From positions 1,364,001-1,428,000 of the forward strand of contig NZ_CP015080.1 in the NCBI RefSeq assembly GCF_001611275.1: 64,000 bases of DNA. The letters run 5' to 3'. Position 1 is the stretch's first letter, and each line of letters opens with the position of its first letter. A program made the position numbers and the translations under genes. The notes below the pieces were generated by a model. It made no database searches. It had not been told where the DNA came from and worked only from the letters and a program-made list of their open reading frames with translations. This DNA is from Desulfuromonas sp. DDH964 (GTDB lineage: Bacteria; Desulfobacterota; Desulfuromonadia; Desulfuromonadales; DDH964). Below are positions 25,072 to 36,105 of this stretch, one piece after another.

Positions 25072-27561
25072 ATGCGAAGCAACAGCAGCACAAATGGCAG
25101 ACTCTTTTTTCCCTTTACCCTGGCGATGCTCGGCCTGGCCCTGTGGTTGGGAGGAGCGTCGACTCAGGTTTTGGCCGCCGATCCTCTGCTGCCAATGGCA
25201 GAGCCATCTGTCGGTGAAGACTTGCCGGTGCTGCCGTTGCTGGAGGTGGTGGCGACCCCGGTGGACGCGATCAGCGGCAGCAGCTCCATCAAGGCCGTTG
25301 ATATCACCGTAATACCTGCCGGCGACAGCAATATTACCGACCTGTTGCCGCTCCTCCCCGGCGTCCAGGCCAGCGACCAGGCCAACTCTTCCAAGACGGC
25401 CGGCGAAATCCTCCCCGCTCTCCTCTCGATCTCCGGTGGCAAGGTCTATCAGAACAACTTCCGCATCGACGGGTTTGGCAACAACAGCCTGCTCGATCCG
25501 ATCGCCGATAATCCCGGCGCGGTGAATGATGTCCCCGGCCATCCCCAGGAAATCTTTCTCAATTCGCGCCTGATCGGCGACATGACGGTTTACGACAACA
25601 ACATCCCGGCCCGTTTTGGCGGCTTTGCCGGCGGGGTGGTCGATGTCACCATCCGCGATCCGAAACCGGTTTTCAGCCTGACCACTGCCTACCGCACGAC
25701 CCGCGATGAATGGACCGAGTTCCACGTTGCCGATTCGGAGGCGGACGCTTTTGAGAATTCCACCAGCGAGGCCCGGCAGCCTCACTTTCGCAAGCATCAG
25801 GTCGGGGTCGAAATCGATATCCCCCTCGCCCCGGAGACCGGGCTGCTTCTTGCCGTGGAAACCCTCTACTCCCGGATCCCGCTGATGCTTCTGGGACACC
25901 AGGAGGACCAGAGCCGGCGCAACGACAACTATCTGCTGAAGCTGGTGCACCGGCCCGCTCCGCAGGCGAAGCTGACCCTCGACCTGATCCACAACCCCTA
26001 CCGGGGGAATTTTTTCATCAAGGACACCAGGAACAGCGGTTTTCAAATTTACGGTGGCGGTTCGGCCCTGGCTGGTGGTTATGAGCTGAAGCAGGGGGAC
26101 GGCAGCCTCGAACTGCACGGGGCGCTGCGCCGCAGCGTCAACGCGCGGGAGGCCGCGCCCGAGTTCTTCAACTGGGCGAATACGGCGATCACCGACTGGG
26201 GAACCCTGGCCGGGATCTCTTCCAGCCGCGAAGGGGGATTTGGCGATCTTCGCAAAACCCAGCGCAGTGTCGAGTTCAGCGCGGACTGGCTCTCGCGCAG
26301 TTTCCGCGTCGGGGCTCTGCGCCAGCAGCTCAATGCCGGCCTCGAGCTGTCACAGACCAGCGCCAAGTTCTCCCGGCAGGAGACCAGCTACAACTACGCG
26401 ACCCCCAAGGTCGATGCCACCGTCACCTGCACCCCCGGTGACCCGGCCTGTATCGATGGCGATCAATGGCTGAGCCGGCGCAACTATTATGTGGCCGGCA
26501 CCAGCACCGCCCGCATCAGTCAGCAGGCGCTCTACCTGGAGGACCGCCTGCACTTCAAACGGATCGATCTGCGCCCGGGGCTGCGGCTTTCCCACGATGA
26601 TTTCATGGAGAACACCGACCTGGCGCCGCGGTTCGGAATCGCCTTCGATCTCTTCGGTCATAACGAGAGTGTGCTGGTCGGTGGCTGGAACCGCTATTAC
26701 GGCCAGACCCTGCTGACCTACAAGCTGCGTAAGGTGACCCCGGCGGCCGTGACCGAAACCCGCGTGCTGGTCGGGACCACGCCCGGCGACTGGACGCTCA
26801 AGCCGAGTACGATCCCCGCCCAGGCGACCAGTTATTCCACCCTCAAGACCCCCTACCAGGACGAGGTGGTCGGCGGCCTCGATCAAGCCGTCGGTGGTGG
26901 GGTTGCCAAGTTACGCTATGTGCGGCGCAATGGGTACGATGAGTTCGCCCGCGAGACCGACCCTTTCGACCCGGCCAACCCGGGCGCCCAGCGCTATGCC
27001 CGCCTCAATAACAATGGCCGCAGCCGCTACGAGAGCGGCCGCCTTGAATGGGGGCGCCGCTGGACCGGCCAGAAGCTGAATCTGAATGCGACCTGGCAGC
27101 GGACGAAGGCGACCCACGAGAATTACGACGAGACCCTGGTCGCCGCCGATTTCAGCGACCTGGTTTACTACGAAGGGGACCTGCTGCATATCGATGAGCT
27201 GCCGCGCGAGAACTACAACCGCTCCTGGCTGCTCAACCTGACCTATGCGGTGGCCCTCGGCAAGGGGTTCCAGTTCACCAACGTCACCCGCTACCGGAGC
27301 GGCTACCGGGACCTCGCCCCCAGTGGCGAGGTCATCAATGTCGATGGCATCGATTACCCCCGCTACGCTGCGGTAAAGCGGCCGAGCGCCACAGTCTTCG
27401 ACTGGCAGTGGGCCTGGATGGGCTCCCCCTGGGAAGGGCAGGCGCTCAAATTGACTCTCGACATCCTCAACGTCTTCAATCGCCGTTTCTATCTCGGCAA
27501 TGCCAGTGACGAATTTGAACTCGGCCGCCAGTTCTGGGCCGGAGTCGAATACACCTTCTGA
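25072..27561 (+). CDS. TonB-dependent outer-membrane receptor
   Basis: 829 residues. A signal peptide (about 1-35) leads to a short N-terminal segment with a possible TonB box (LPLLEVVATP), a plug domain (about 60-190, including NNFRIDGFGNNSLLDP and NNIPARFGGFAGGVVDVTIRDP), then a long beta-barrel ending in an aromatic residue (FWAGVEYTF), as barrel-assembly requires. The ligand is not evident; there is no siderophore, cobalamin or heme gene nearby. tonB is encoded divergently upstream. The IS200-type element lies between them and places a terminator about 50 bases before this gene, so expression may be altered. Confidence 0.9.
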   Translation: MRSNSSTNGRLFFPFTLAMLGLALWLGGASTQVLAADPLLPMAEPSVGEDLPVLPLLEVVATPVDAISGSSSIKAVDITVIPAGDSNITDLLPLLPGVQASDQANSSKTAGEILPALLSISGGKVYQNNFRIDGFGNNSLLDPIADNPGAVNDVPGHPQEIFLNSRLIGDMTVYDNNIPARFGGFAGGVVDVTIRDPKPVFSLTTAYRTTRDEWTEFHVADSEADAFENSTSEARQPHFRKHQVGVEIDIPLAPETGLLLAVETLYSRIPLMLLGHQEDQSRRNDNYLLKLVHRPAPQAKLTLDLIHNPYRGNFFIKDTRNSGFQIYGGGSALAGGYELKQGDGSLELHGALRRSVNAREAAPEFFNWANTAITDWGTLAGISSSREGGFGDLRKTQRSVEFSADWLSRSFRVGALRQQLNAGLELSQTSAKFSRQETSYNYATPKVDATVTCTPGDPACIDGDQWLSRRNYYVAGTSTARISQQALYLEDRLHFKRIDLRPGLRLSHDDFMENTDLAPRFGIAFDLFGHNESVLVGGWNRYYGQTLLTYKLRKVTPAAVTETRVLVGTTPGDWTLKPSTIPAQATSYSTLKTPYQDEVVGGLDQAVGGGVAKLRYVRRNGYDEFARETDPFDPANPGAQRYARLNNNGRSRYESGRLEWGRRWTGQKLNLNATWQRTKATHENYDETLVAADFSDLVYYEGDLLHIDELPRENYNRSWLLNLTYAVALGKGFQFTNVTRYRSGYRDLAPSGEVINVDGIDYPRYAAVKRPSATVFDWQWAWMGSPWEGQALKLTLDILNVFNRRFYLGNASDEFELGRQFWAGVEYTF

Positions 27562-27593
27562 GCTGGGCCAATACCCGGGGTCCGGTCCTGGAT

Positions 27594-29810
27594 TTATTCT
27601 TTTCCGTTCATCAAAGCAATTCCCGCCCGTTTGTCGAATCCCCAGCCGTTGAAAAGCCGCACAGTATATTCACCGGCCTGCACGGGTTTGCGGACTTCGA
27701 ACACCCGTTCCCCTTGCCTGGTCTTCCCCCACTGCTCACCGAGAATCGGTTCCGGCAGAAGACTGATACCGGAGCCGCTGCCGACGGCAAGGAGCCGGCC
27801 CTCGGTAAACGCTACGGTCCGAATGCGGGTCTGGGTTGGCAGCAGAGCAACTTCCAGGGGGCGTGCGGGGTTGGAAATATCAAAGGCATGGACGTCGTTT
27901 TCCAGATCGGCGACGTAAAGCAGATCGTCGTGGGCGGTCAAGGCAAAGGCCGCTCCCAGATTCTCAATCTGGCCGATCAGGCGCGGGTTCGCCGGTTCTG
28001 AGACATCCACTATCTTGACGCCTGCGCTGCCATGCGCGATATAGGCCATCGAGCCGTGCAGCAAGACCTGGTTGGCATTGCTGTTGGGGAGCTCGCTCTG
28101 GGGCCAGGGCGACTGCAACTGCCCGGCAAGTCGGGGCGATCGCGGGTCGGAGAGATCGATCACCACCAGCCCTTCCTTGCCGACGGCGAGGTAGGCATGA
28201 GTACCGGTGGAAGTTATGTCGCGGGCCGGGCCGGGCAACAGCAGGTGGCCAAGGAGAAGGGGCTGCTGCGGATTCCTCAGGGAATAGACCTGGAATTCAC
28301 CGGAAGTCTCCGTTGCCAGCAGCAACCCGCCGGCCAGGGCCAGGGAGGTTACCGGATCGCTGCTCGCGACCTGACCGACCCGTTGCGGATGAATCGGGTC
28401 ATCGACCGCTATGACCAGGATGCCACCGGAGCCGTCGGCCAGGTAGACGAGATTGCCGCTGATAGCCATGTCCTGGCAAATACCCGGGGTGTCGATGGTT
28501 CCGACGATACGCGGGGGGGTGTCGACAACGTTATCCAGAATCACCAGCCCCGCTTCCCCGGCGGCAAGAAAGACAAGCTCTTGTCCCGCGCGGATCCGGC
28601 GGATCCGCTCATCGAACTTCAGTAACGGGGTGCGGGTGAGCTCCGGCAGCTGGTCAAGATCGATAACCTCAAGGCCCGAAACCCCGGATGCCAACAAGGC
28701 TACCTTGTTGATAAGAGCCACGGCGGTCGCATTGCCGGGGCTGTCGATGGCATGCCGCAGGAAGGGACGGCGGGGGTCGGCGACATCAATGATTTGCAGA
28801 CCGTTTTCGCCGGCCGCCAGGTAGGCCTGCGTCCCCCGGACCTCGACCTTGAAGGAACGTACCGGGCTGGCGAGGTACGACAGCACCCGGATCCGGCCGG
28901 GGGGGGCCAGATCGATGACCTGGAGGCCCCCGCTGCTCGCCGCCACGTAGCCAAGGGTGCCGACCGTGGTCATGCTGGAGGCGCCGCCGGGCAGGGCGAG
29001 ACGCTGGCCGAGGCGGGGATGCCGCGGGTTCTCGATATCGACCACCACCAGGCCGCTTTTGCCGCAGCTGATCAGGAATCGATGGCCCACCTTGATTCCG
29101 TGCCAGGGGATGTTGGGGAGGGCCGTCTGGCTGAGGAGAGCCGGGCTGGACGGGTCACGGATGTCATAAATCCGCAACGTCCTGTCGGTGGTTAGGACAT
29201 AGACAAGGTTGTTCTCGCCGCAGGCGTGCAGGGCCGGGCTGCTGGTGGTGATCGTTCCCAGCAGCTCTGGATTCGCCGGATCCTGGATGTCGACCAGGTG
29301 AATCCCGGCGTTCATGGCGGCGACCAGCAGGGTCGTGCCGGAGGCGCTCAGGCCCCAGGCGCGTCCGGGGAGATTCAGGGAGGCGATGATCCGTGGCCGC
29401 TCGGGGTCTTTGAATGAGACGGTTTGCACGCCGCGATAGCTGTTGGCGACCAGGCCGTAGTCGCCGGCGAGGATGAGATCCCGGGCCAGGCCGTAGGTGG
29501 GCAGGTTGGCGAGTACCGCCCGCTGCCCGCCGCTGTCGCGGACGAGGGAGAGGCGGGTGTCCGGGGAGAGGTTCTCCCCGGCAACGGCCAGGCGAAGTAC
29601 CCCTGGGCGCGTGGCATTTAACTGGCGCAGGGTGGTGATTTGTGGTGCGACTCCCGGCTTAGCCGGAAATGCGAGAGACCAGAGGAGCATCGCCACGAGC
29701 ACCAGATAGAGGCCGCTGCCGAGGCCGAGCAGAAAAATAGGACCGGATCGTCGCCGTGGCCGCAGCGCTGTCGCGATCGGCGCCTCCTCCCGCCTCAGGT
29801 CCTTAGCCAT
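27594..29810 (-). CDS. Membrane-anchored LVIVD-repeat beta-propeller protein
   Basis: 738 residues. After a charged cytoplasmic start (about 1-24, Arg-rich) comes one membrane helix (about 25-48), then a periplasmic region of many LVIVD-type repeats: units such as [32 protein letters not shown] and [17 protein letters not shown] recur roughly every 42-45 residues, giving about 12 copies. Such repeats build beta-propellers used for surface or periplasmic binding. The gene overlaps the end of the upstream hybrid kinase gene by 16 bases, so the products are probably made together and may act in one sensory system. The ligand is unknown. Confidence 0.8.
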   Translation of the reverse strand: MAKDLRREEAPIATALRPRRRSGPIFLLGLGSGLYLVLVAMLLWSLAFPAKPGVAPQITTLRQLNATRPGVLRLAVAGENLSPDTRLSLVRDSGGQRAVLANLPTYGLARDLILAGDYGLVANSYRGVQTVSFKDPERPRIIASLNLPGRAWGLSASGTTLLVAAMNAGIHLVDIQDPANPELLGTITTSSPALHACGENNLVYVLTTDRTLRIYDIRDPSSPALLSQTALPNIPWHGIKVGHRFLISCGKSGLVVVDIENPRHPRLGQRLALPGGASSMTTVGTLGYVAASSGGLQVIDLAPPGRIRVLSYLASPVRSFKVEVRGTQAYLAAGENGLQIIDVADPRRPFLRHAIDSPGNATAVALINKVALLASGVSGLEVIDLDQLPELTRTPLLKFDERIRRIRAGQELVFLAAGEAGLVILDNVVDTPPRIVGTIDTPGICQDMAISGNLVYLADGSGGILVIAVDDPIHPQRVGQVASSDPVTSLALAGGLLLATETSGEFQVYSLRNPQQPLLLGHLLLPGPARDITSTGTHAYLAVGKEGLVVIDLSDPRSPRLAGQLQSPWPQSELPNSNANQVLLHGSMAYIAHGSAGVKIVDVSEPANPRLIGQIENLGAAFALTAHDDLLYVADLENDVHAFDISNPARPLEVALLPTQTRIRTVAFTEGRLLAVGSGSGISLLPEPILGEQWGKTRQGERVFEVRKPVQAGEYTVRLFNGWGFDKRAGIALMNGKE

Positions 29811-32191
29811 TTTTCAACCATGTCGAGTAATTGCTGCTGTTTAAAGGGCTTGCTCAGGTAGTCGTCCATTCCCTCGGCGCGGCAGCGCTCGGCATCTTCG
29901 GCCTGGGCGTGGGCGGTCAGGGCGACGATTGGCGTGCTGTCGCCGCGGTCGCGTATCGCTCGGGTTGCAGTAAAACCGTCCATGCCCGGCATCTGGCAAT
30001 CCATGAGGATCAGGTCGTAGCTCCCTGCTTCGCTGCACGCCACGGCCTCATGGCCACTGGCGACCATTTCAAGGGTGTAGCCGGCGAGAATTAGGCCGAT
30101 CAGTCGCTGGGTGGTCGGATTGTCCTCGGCGACCAGGATCCTGCCCGGTTTCTGCCGGGCGGTGCCGGCCTCGCCCCGGGTATCCCGGGCAGTCGGTTCT
30201 TTGCTCTCCTCCAGCTGGGTGGGGGGAAGCAGCAGCTGGGGCAGGATCGACATCCGCAGTGGTTTGAACAATAAATCATCCCGCCCGGCCAGGTCGGGAC
30301 CCCGGGTGCCGGCAGGGTAGGCATGGGGGACGAGAAGGATCTCCCGGGTGCCGGTAAAGAGTGGCGACAGGCGCAGCTCGTCGAGCGTCCGCGAATTGGG
30401 CTCCAACAGCAGCGCATCGAGGAGGGCGAAACGGAAAGGGGGGCGTCCCGCGGCCTCCGTAAGGAGGCGATCCACTTCATCGGCATGACCTACCGCTACC
30501 ACGGTGAGCCCGAGCCGGGTGAGCTCCTCGGAGAGAAGCTCGCGAGTCCCGGTATGGTCATCCCAGACCAGAACCGTTCCGAACTCCTCGGAATGACCCG
30601 CAGGGAGGGGCGCCGGCTCCGGCAGCCGGAAGGGGATGGAGAAGCTGAAACTGGAGCCCTGGTTAAAGGTGCTGGTCACCTCCGTTTGGCCCCCCATCAT
30701 GGTCACCAGCTGCCGAACGATGGCCAGACCGAGTCCGGTGCCACCGTAGAGTCTGCTGGTCGAATTGTCCCCCTGGGAAAAGGACTCGAAGAGCCTTTGC
30801 AGTGCCGCCGGCTCAATGCCGATGCCGGTATCCTTGACGGTGCAGCGTACCAGAACGCCACCGGCAGCCAGGGGGCTGGTCGCAAACTGGAGGCCGACCT
30901 CGCCCCGCTCGGTAAACTTGACCGCATTGCCAACCAGGTTGAGGAGAATCTGGCGAATCCGGCCCGGATCACCGATCAGGGTCGCCGGGCAGGCGGTATC
31001 AACCCGGCCAAAGAGTTCCACCCCCTTGCTGTAGGCCTTCTCCCCGAACAGGCCGAGAACATCCTCGACGATCAACTGCAGGTTGAAGGGGACATTCTCC
31101 AGTTCCAGCTTGCCCGCTTCGATTTTGGAAAAATCGAGAATATCGTTAAGGACCGCCAGCAATGCCTCCCCCGAGTTGTGGACAGTGCGTGCCATGATGA
31201 GCTGGTTCTGGTCCAGGGGAGTGCGCAGCAACTGTTCGGTCATGCCGAGGACGCCGATCATCGGCGTGCGGATTTCGTGGCTCATGTTGGCGAGAAAGCG
31301 TGATTTGGCCTGACTTGCCGCCTCGGCAAGATGGCGGGCCTGGTCGAGCTCGGTGACTGTTTGTTGCAGCTGCCGGTTGGTTTTGCTCAGTTCCTCGGTG
31401 CGCTGGGCGACCTGGACTTCCAGCCCCTGGCGGTAGGTTGCAAGGGTTTGGTCGCGGCGGGCGATATGGTCGAGCATCTCATTGAAGACGGTGACCAGGG
31501 TGCCAACCTCGTCCCGGGTGGTGGCGACGGCCCGCACCGAAAAATCCTCCGTTGCCGAGACTTCCTTCATGGTCGAAGCGAGCTGCAGGATCGGTCGCGA
31601 GATGACTTCCTGCAGGCGTGCGGAAAAGAGGTAGGCGATCACCAGCACGACCCCCATCACCAGCAGGGAGCCGAGCAGGAATCGTAGCAACCAGGTGCGC
31701 AGAGCGCTAAGGTCGGATTGCAGATAGACCAGTCCCAGTCGCTGGCCATCAAGCAGGACGGGGAGTGCCACCTCCAGGGAGCGGAGGGTGAAGAGCTGGG
31801 CAACCTCGCCCTGTTCGGCGCTCTCCATCACCAGCTGCCGGGTGACGGGTAATTCGGGTTTTTTCGCGCCGGGCGGATCGAGGGCCCGGTACTGGGCATA
31901 GGGCTTCAGGTTTTTGTCGAATATCAGGGCGAGGCGGATTTCCGGTTCGCTGCTCAGGGAGGCGAGAATCGCTTCGGCGGTCGGGAGGTCGTGGAAAAGC
32001 AGGGCTGAGCTGCTGTTGGCACCGATGACCTTGGCCAGCGCGGTCGTCTTGTTGATGAGGCTGTTGCGGAACGAGACAATCTCGGAGAAGACATAGGCTC
32101 CCGACGCCAGCAGCAATACCAGCCCGCTGGTGGCGAGCATGATGGTGGTCAGCTTGGTTTTGAGGGACGTCTCTGCGAAGAGTCGTGGCAT
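29795..32191 (-). CDS. Hybrid sensor histidine kinase with one degenerate and one intact receiver
   Basis: 798 residues. The order is: membrane helix (about 15-36); periplasmic sensor about 37-165; second helix (about 167-190); HAMP (about 190-245); coiled coil; HisKA with MSHEIRTPM (His near 305); HATPase with [13 protein letters not shown] and [11 protein letters not shown] receiver-like segment follows (about 545-665) in which the usual acidic pocket and phospho-Asp region read VLVWDDHTG and [10 protein letters not shown]. It is probably degenerate. Then comes an intact receiver (about 685-798) with [23 protein letters not shown] and the late SKPF lysine. It lies downstream of ntrC on the same strand and overlaps the LVIVD gene. 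Confidence 0.88.
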   Translation of the reverse strand: MPRLFAETSLKTKLTTIMLATSGLVLLLASGAYVFSEIVSFRNSLINKTTALAKVIGANSSSALLFHDLPTAEAILASLSSEPEIRLALIFDKNLKPYAQYRALDPPGAKKPELPVTRQLVMESAEQGEVAQLFTLRSLEVALPVLLDGQRLGLVYLQSDLSALRTWLLRFLLGSLLVMGVVLVIAYLFSARLQEVISRPILQLASTMKEVSATEDFSVRAVATTRDEVGTLVTVFNEMLDHIARRDQTLATYRQGLEVQVAQRTEELSKTNRQLQQTVTELDQARHLAEAASQAKSRFLANMSHEIRTPMIGVLGMTEQLLRTPLDQNQLIMARTVHNSGEALLAVLNDILDFSKIEAGKLELENVPFNLQLIVEDVLGLFGEKAYSKGVELFGRVDTACPATLIGDPGRIRQILLNLVGNAVKFTERGEVGLQFATSPLAAGGVLVRCTVKDTGIGIEPAALQRLFESFSQGDNSTSRLYGGTGLGLAIVRQLVTMMGGQTEVTSTFNQGSSFSFSIPFRLPEPAPLPAGHSEEFGTVLVWDDHTGTRELLSEELTRLGLTVVAVGHADEVDRLLTEAAGRPPFRFALLDALLLEPNSRTLDELRLSPLFTGTREILLVPHAYPAGTRGPDLAGRDDLLFKPLRMSILPQLLLPPTQLEESKEPTARDTRGEAGTARQKPGRILVAEDNPTTQRLIGLILAGYTLEMVASGHEAVACSEAGSYDLILMDCQMPGMDGFTATRAIRDRGDSTPIVALTAHAQAEDAERCRAEGMDDYLSKPFKQQQLLDMVEKWLRT

Positions 32192-32223
32192 CGTCTTCGT
32201 TCCGCCGACGGCCGGTTCGGGGC

Positions 32224-33657
32224 CTAGTCCTTTTTCAGGTCGATCCCCAGCACCTGGATCTTTTTGCGCAGGGTATTGCGGTTGATGCCGAGAATCTCCG
32301 CGGCCCGGACCTGGTTGCCACGCGTCTTGTCGAGCACGATGCGGATCAGGGGGCGCTCCATCTGCTGCAGAACCATTTCGTAGAGGTTGTCGAGGTCCTG
32401 CACGTCCATCTGGGCCAGGGAAGAATGCAGCTTGTTGGCAATCAGTGCTTCGAGGGAACCCTCGTTGTCGCGCCGCTGGGCGCCGCCGAGCAGCCCGGGA
32501 AAGTCCTCGGGGGTGAGGATCTGGTCCGGGGAGAGGAGAGCGGCGCGCTGGATGGCGTTTTCCAGTTCGCGGACGTTCCCGGGCCAGCTGTATCCCTTGA
32601 ACAGGCGCATGGTTTCTTCGGTACAGCCGCGGGCCGGTACGCCGAGATTTTCCGCAGCGCGTTGAATGAAGAACTCCACCAGCAACGGAATGTCCTCGCG
32701 GCGTTCGCGCAGGGGCGGTAACTCGATCGGCACCACATTGAGGCGGTAGAAGAGGTCCTCGCGGAATTCGCGGTTGCGCACCTTCTCCTTGAGGTCCTGG
32801 TTGGTAGCGGCGACAATCCGGACATCAACCGCGATGGAGGTCGATCCGCCGGTACGGGTTACCTCTTTTTCCTGCAAAACGCGCAGCAGCTTGGCCTGGA
32901 GTTCGAGGGGCATGTCGCCGATTTCGTCGAGGAAAATGGTCCCGCCGTTGGCCTGCTCGAACTTGCCGGCTTTGCGCTCCACGGCGCCGGTGAAGGCGCC
33001 CTTCTCGAATCCGAAAAGCTCGCTTTCGAGGAGTTCCCGGGGGATGGCCGCACAGTTAAGAGCGAGAAACGGTTTGCCAAGGCGAGGGCTGTTGAAGTGG
33101 ATGGCGCGGGCCACCAACTCCTTGCCGGTCCCTGATTCCCCGGTAATCAGAACGGTAATGTCGGCCGGCGCGACCTTGCCGAGGACCTTGTAGACCTCCT
33201 GCATGGCGCGCCCCTTGCCGATAATATTCCGGTCCAGCTGATAGTGATCGCGAATCTCCTCCTTGAGAAGCTTGACTTCTTCGGTCACCTCCGAGGCCTT
33301 GCGGGCCTTGAGGATGATGGCATCGAGAGCATCGAGGTCGAAGGGCTTGGTGATGTAGTCGTACGCGCCCCGCTTCATCGCTTCGACGGCATTTTTCATC
33401 GACGATTCGGCCGTCATGATGACGACCAGCACCTCCGGGGATTCGCTCTGGATTTTCGAGAGCAGATCGAGCCCGGACGTCCCCGGCATCTTGATGTCGA
33501 GTACCGCCAGATCGTAGCGATTCTGGCGCAACAGGGCCAGCGCCTCCGTTCCGTTCGCCGCAAGGTCGACGGAATATCCCTGTTTGGTCAGGGACTTGGA
33601 GAGAACCCAGCGGATACTTTCTTCGTCATCAGCTACCAGAATTCGGCGAATTGACAT
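32224..33657 (-). CDS. ntrC: NtrC-family sigma-54-dependent response regulator
   Basis: 477 residues. A receiver domain (1-120) has phospho-acceptor Asp in [12 protein letters not shown]. The AAA+ domain (about 145-385) has Walker A GESGTGKE and the sigma-54-contacting GAFTGA. A Fis-type helix-turn-helix lies at the C-terminus ([20 protein letters not shown]). Phosphorylated protein activates sigma-54 promoters. Directly upstream are the PAS kinase gene and dusB, the same order as the nifR3-ntrB-ntrC operons of alphaproteobacteria, which supports the name NtrC. Whether it controls nitrogen genes here is inferred. The ribosome-binding site is weak. Confidence 0.85.
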   Translation of the reverse strand: MSIRRILVADDEESIRWVLSKSLTKQGYSVDLAANGTEALALLRQNRYDLAVLDIKMPGTSGLDLLSKIQSESPEVLVVIMTAESSMKNAVEAMKRGAYDYITKPFDLDALDAIILKARKASEVTEEVKLLKEEIRDHYQLDRNIIGKGRAMQEVYKVLGKVAPADITVLITGESGTGKELVARAIHFNSPRLGKPFLALNCAAIPRELLESELFGFEKGAFTGAVERKAGKFEQANGGTIFLDEIGDMPLELQAKLLRVLQEKEVTRTGGSTSIAVDVRIVAATNQDLKEKVRNREFREDLFYRLNVVPIELPPLRERREDIPLLVEFFIQRAAENLGVPARGCTEETMRLFKGYSWPGNVRELENAIQRAALLSPDQILTPEDFPGLLGGAQRRDNEGSLEALIANKLHSSLAQMDVQDLDNLYEMVLQQMERPLIRIVLDKTRGNQVRAAEILGINRNTLRKKIQVLGIDLKKD

Positions 33658-33718
33658 GGCAGGGCTATCCAGAAATTAGGGGTTTAAGGGATCACCATCA
33701 AAAAACGCAGGGTCTGGT

Positions 33719-34819
33719 TCAACGAATGAAGGGGAGCGAGACACTGACTGTGGTGCCTTCCCCCTCGCGACTGTCGAAGCGGAGCAGGCCCCGGTGACTG
33801 TCGACGATCTTCTGGCAGGTGGCCAGGCCAAGACCGCTGCCGCGATTCTTGGTGGTGTAGAAGGGGGTGAAGATCCGATCCAGGTCCTCGGCCGGAATCC
33901 CCCGCCCACTGTCGCGGATTTCGATGACGATCAGCGGCACCGGGCGTTGTCCCGGTTTCTGCATATGGAAATCGGAGGCGACCCGGCTGCAGATTTCCAC
34001 CCGCCCCTTCCCCTCGATCGCTTCGGCGGCATTCTTTATCAGGTTCAGAAAGAGCCGGGTCAGCAGGTTTTCATCGCCGAGCAGCGGCGGAATGCTCGGA
34101 TCGAGGGTCAGCACGAAATCGATCTGTTTGCCGCGGTGCGCCTCTTTCTGAAACAGGATGATATCGCCGAGCAGGCGGCCGATATTTACTTCCTGGAACT
34201 GGGGGAGGCGGGGGCGGGCAAGATCCATCAACTCCTCGATGATGCCGTTGACCCGCTCCACCTCCTTGATCATGATCCCGGTATACTCGTGCAGGGGGTT
34301 TTCCGTGCCGAGTTCCATGGCGAGCAACTGGGCCGCCCCCTTGATCCCGCCGAGGGGGTTTTTGATTTCGTGGGCGAGCCCGGCGGCGAGGGTGCCAAGC
34401 ATCGACAACCGGTCGGCACGGCGTACCGCATCCTCCAGCTCCCGCAGCCGGGAAAGATCACGAATGATCAGCACCACACCCTCCCGGTCGCCGCTGTCGG
34501 TATAGATGGGTGAAGCGGAAACGCTCACCGGCAACGGCGGCGCGGAGGGGCGCTGCAGGTGGATGTTCTCGTCGTCGGAAATGGAGCGCCCGACATCGAG
34601 TGCGGAACGGATGAGCGCGAGAATCTTGTCCTGTCCCGCGAAGAGTTCCTCGAAGTGGCGGCCGAGACTCTGGCGTTCGGAGAGACCGGTACAGGCCTGG
34701 GCCGCCGGGTTGAAGAGGGCGATGCGCCCGGCGCGGTCGATGGCGACGACCGCCCGGTCGATGTTATCGACGACCCTGGCGTAGATCTGGGTGTCTTCCT
34801 GCCCGTCCCGGGAGCTCAT
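33719..34819 (-). CDS. ntrB: NtrB-like PAS sensor histidine kinase
   Basis: 366 residues, without membrane helices, so cytoplasmic. An N-terminal PAS domain (about 10-125) precedes a HisKA box GLAHEIKNPLGGIKGAAQL (His near 150), which matches the NtrB-type H-box, and an HATPase with NLIKNAAEAIEGKG and NRGSGLGLATC. It should phosphorylate the NtrC-type regulator encoded 61 bases downstream. Its ATG overlaps the dusB stop codon in an ATGA arrangement, implying coupled translation. Confidence 0.87.
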   Translation of the reverse strand: MSSRDGQEDTQIYARVVDNIDRAVVAIDRAGRIALFNPAAQACTGLSERQSLGRHFEELFAGQDKILALIRSALDVGRSISDDENIHLQRPSAPPLPVSVSASPIYTDSGDREGVVLIIRDLSRLRELEDAVRRADRLSMLGTLAAGLAHEIKNPLGGIKGAAQLLAMELGTENPLHEYTGIMIKEVERVNGIIEELMDLARPRLPQFQEVNIGRLLGDIILFQKEAHRGKQIDFVLTLDPSIPPLLGDENLLTRLFLNLIKNAAEAIEGKGRVEICSRVASDFHMQKPGQRPVPLIVIEIRDSGRGIPAEDLDRIFTPFYTTKNRGSGLGLATCQKIVDSHRGLLRFDSREGEGTTVSVSLPFIR

Positions 34820-35790
34820 GGCGCCGGCGTCCCCTCGACTGCTGAAAAAAAATCATAGACTGTGGTGCGCAGGCCCGCCAGCGACTCGGTGCTGTTGACC
34901 CGGGCGCGAAATTGAGCCGCGCCGGGCAGCCCCCGTGCATACCAGCAGAGATGCTTGCGCATCTCGAACAGTGCCCGGGCCGGTCCTTTCAGGGCCGCAA
35001 CCAGGGCGAGGTGGTCGTTGGCGACCTGCAGCCGCTCCCGGGCCGTCGGCGGGGTCGGCTCAATACCGGCCTGCAGGTTCAGGATGTCCCGAATCAGCCA
35101 GGGGTTGCCGTAGCCGCCACGGCCGATCATGAGGCCGTCGCAGCCGGTCGTGGTCAGCATCGCAATGGCATCGCCGCCGCAAAAGATGTCGCCGCTGCCA
35201 ATGACTGGGATTTTCAGCGCTGCCTTCAGTGCTGCGAGGTGCTGCCAGTCAGAGTGCCCGCTGAATCCTTGTGCCCGGGTCCGGGGGTGGAGGGTGACTG
35301 CCGCCGCCCCTTCGGCTTCGGCAATGCGCCCAATCTCGAGAAAGTTGATCGACTCAGCGTCCCACCCGGAGCGAATCTTGACCGTCAAGGGACGGTCGCT
35401 GGCGCGAACGACCGCCGCCACGATCCTGCCGACCCGGAGCGGATCGCGCAACAGCGCGCTGCCCGCCCCGGAGCGGACCACCTTGGGGACGGGACAGCCG
35501 AGGTTGAGGTCGAGCAGCTCTCCAGCATCCCCTACCAGGCGCGCCGCCTCGGCCAGAACCGCCGGGTCTTCACCGAAGAGCTGGACCCCGAGGGGGCGCT
35601 CAGCCGGGTCGGATTCGAGCAGTTCCCGGGTGCTGCGACCGGCGCGAATCAGGCCATTGGCGCTCACCATCTCGGTGAAGACCAGCCCGGCCCCGAAACG
35701 TTTCATGATGAGGCGATAGGGAAGGTCGGTGATCCCGGCCATCGGCGCGAGGATGATGTTGTTGGTGAGTAGCAGCTGGCCTATCCGCAT
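34816..35790 (-). CDS. dusB: tRNA-dihydrouridine synthase, DusB type
   Basis: 324 residues. It reduces uridine to dihydrouridine in tRNA with FMN and NADPH. Recognisable parts are APMAGITDLPYR (FMN-binding start), LNLGCPVPKVVRSGAGSALL (with the catalytic Cys region), TVKIRSGWD, HPRTRAQGFSGHSDW and GDIFCGGDA. The ATG at 35790 is favoured over an upstream TTG because a GGA lies just before it and the family begins here. It is the first gene of a unit continuing into ntrB and ntrC. Confidence 0.93.
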   Translation of the reverse strand: MRIGQLLLTNNIILAPMAGITDLPYRLIMKRFGAGLVFTEMVSANGLIRAGRSTRELLESDPAERPLGVQLFGEDPAVLAEAARLVGDAGELLDLNLGCPVPKVVRSGAGSALLRDPLRVGRIVAAVVRASDRPLTVKIRSGWDAESINFLEIGRIAEAEGAAAVTLHPRTRAQGFSGHSDWQHLAALKAALKIPVIGSGDIFCGGDAIAMLTTTGCDGLMIGRGGYGNPWLIRDILNLQAGIEPTPPTARERLQVANDHLALVAALKGPARALFEMRKHLCWYARGLPGAAQFRARVNSTESLAGLRTTVYDFFSAVEGTPAP

Positions 35791-35890
35791 TGCATCCAAT
35801 TATTGCACAATTTTTACGCATACTAGCATGGGAGGATGAGAAAGCAAGGGGAAAATCGGGGCCCGTGCCAGCCGCCCTGACGTGGGATAC

Positions 35891-35898
35891 TGTATACA
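35891..35898. promoter_or_regulatory. TGTATACA palindrome upstream of the gltA promoter
   Basis: A perfect 8-bp palindrome lies 9 bases before the -35 element. Such sites are common for GntR-type regulators. In Geobacter the citrate synthase gene is repressed by HgtR; I do not recall its exact operator, so a link is only a suggestion. Confidence 0.35.
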
Positions 35899-35907
35899 AA
35901 ATTCAAC

Positions 35908-35936
35908 TTGACAAGCGAGCCTTGAGTTGTTAGAAC
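35908..35936 (+). promoter_or_regulatory. Probable gltA promoter
   Basis: A consensus TTGACA (35908-35913), a 17-bp spacer and TAGAAC (35931-35936, 4 of 6 consensus) in an AT-rich patch. It would give a leader of about 210 bases. Confidence 0.5.
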
Positions 35937-36105
35937 ATTATTTGGAAAATGAGACCAGACAAGGTTTAGAAGGTCCTGTCCACTCTCGGTTTTTCCAACT
36001 TATTATTTTTATTTCATGCGTTTCCGGTTGGTAGTTTGATTGGCCCCGGGAGGGGCCGCCGATATCGTTGTCGTTGCGATCGGCATCGTTTGTTTTTGTT
36101 GGCCT

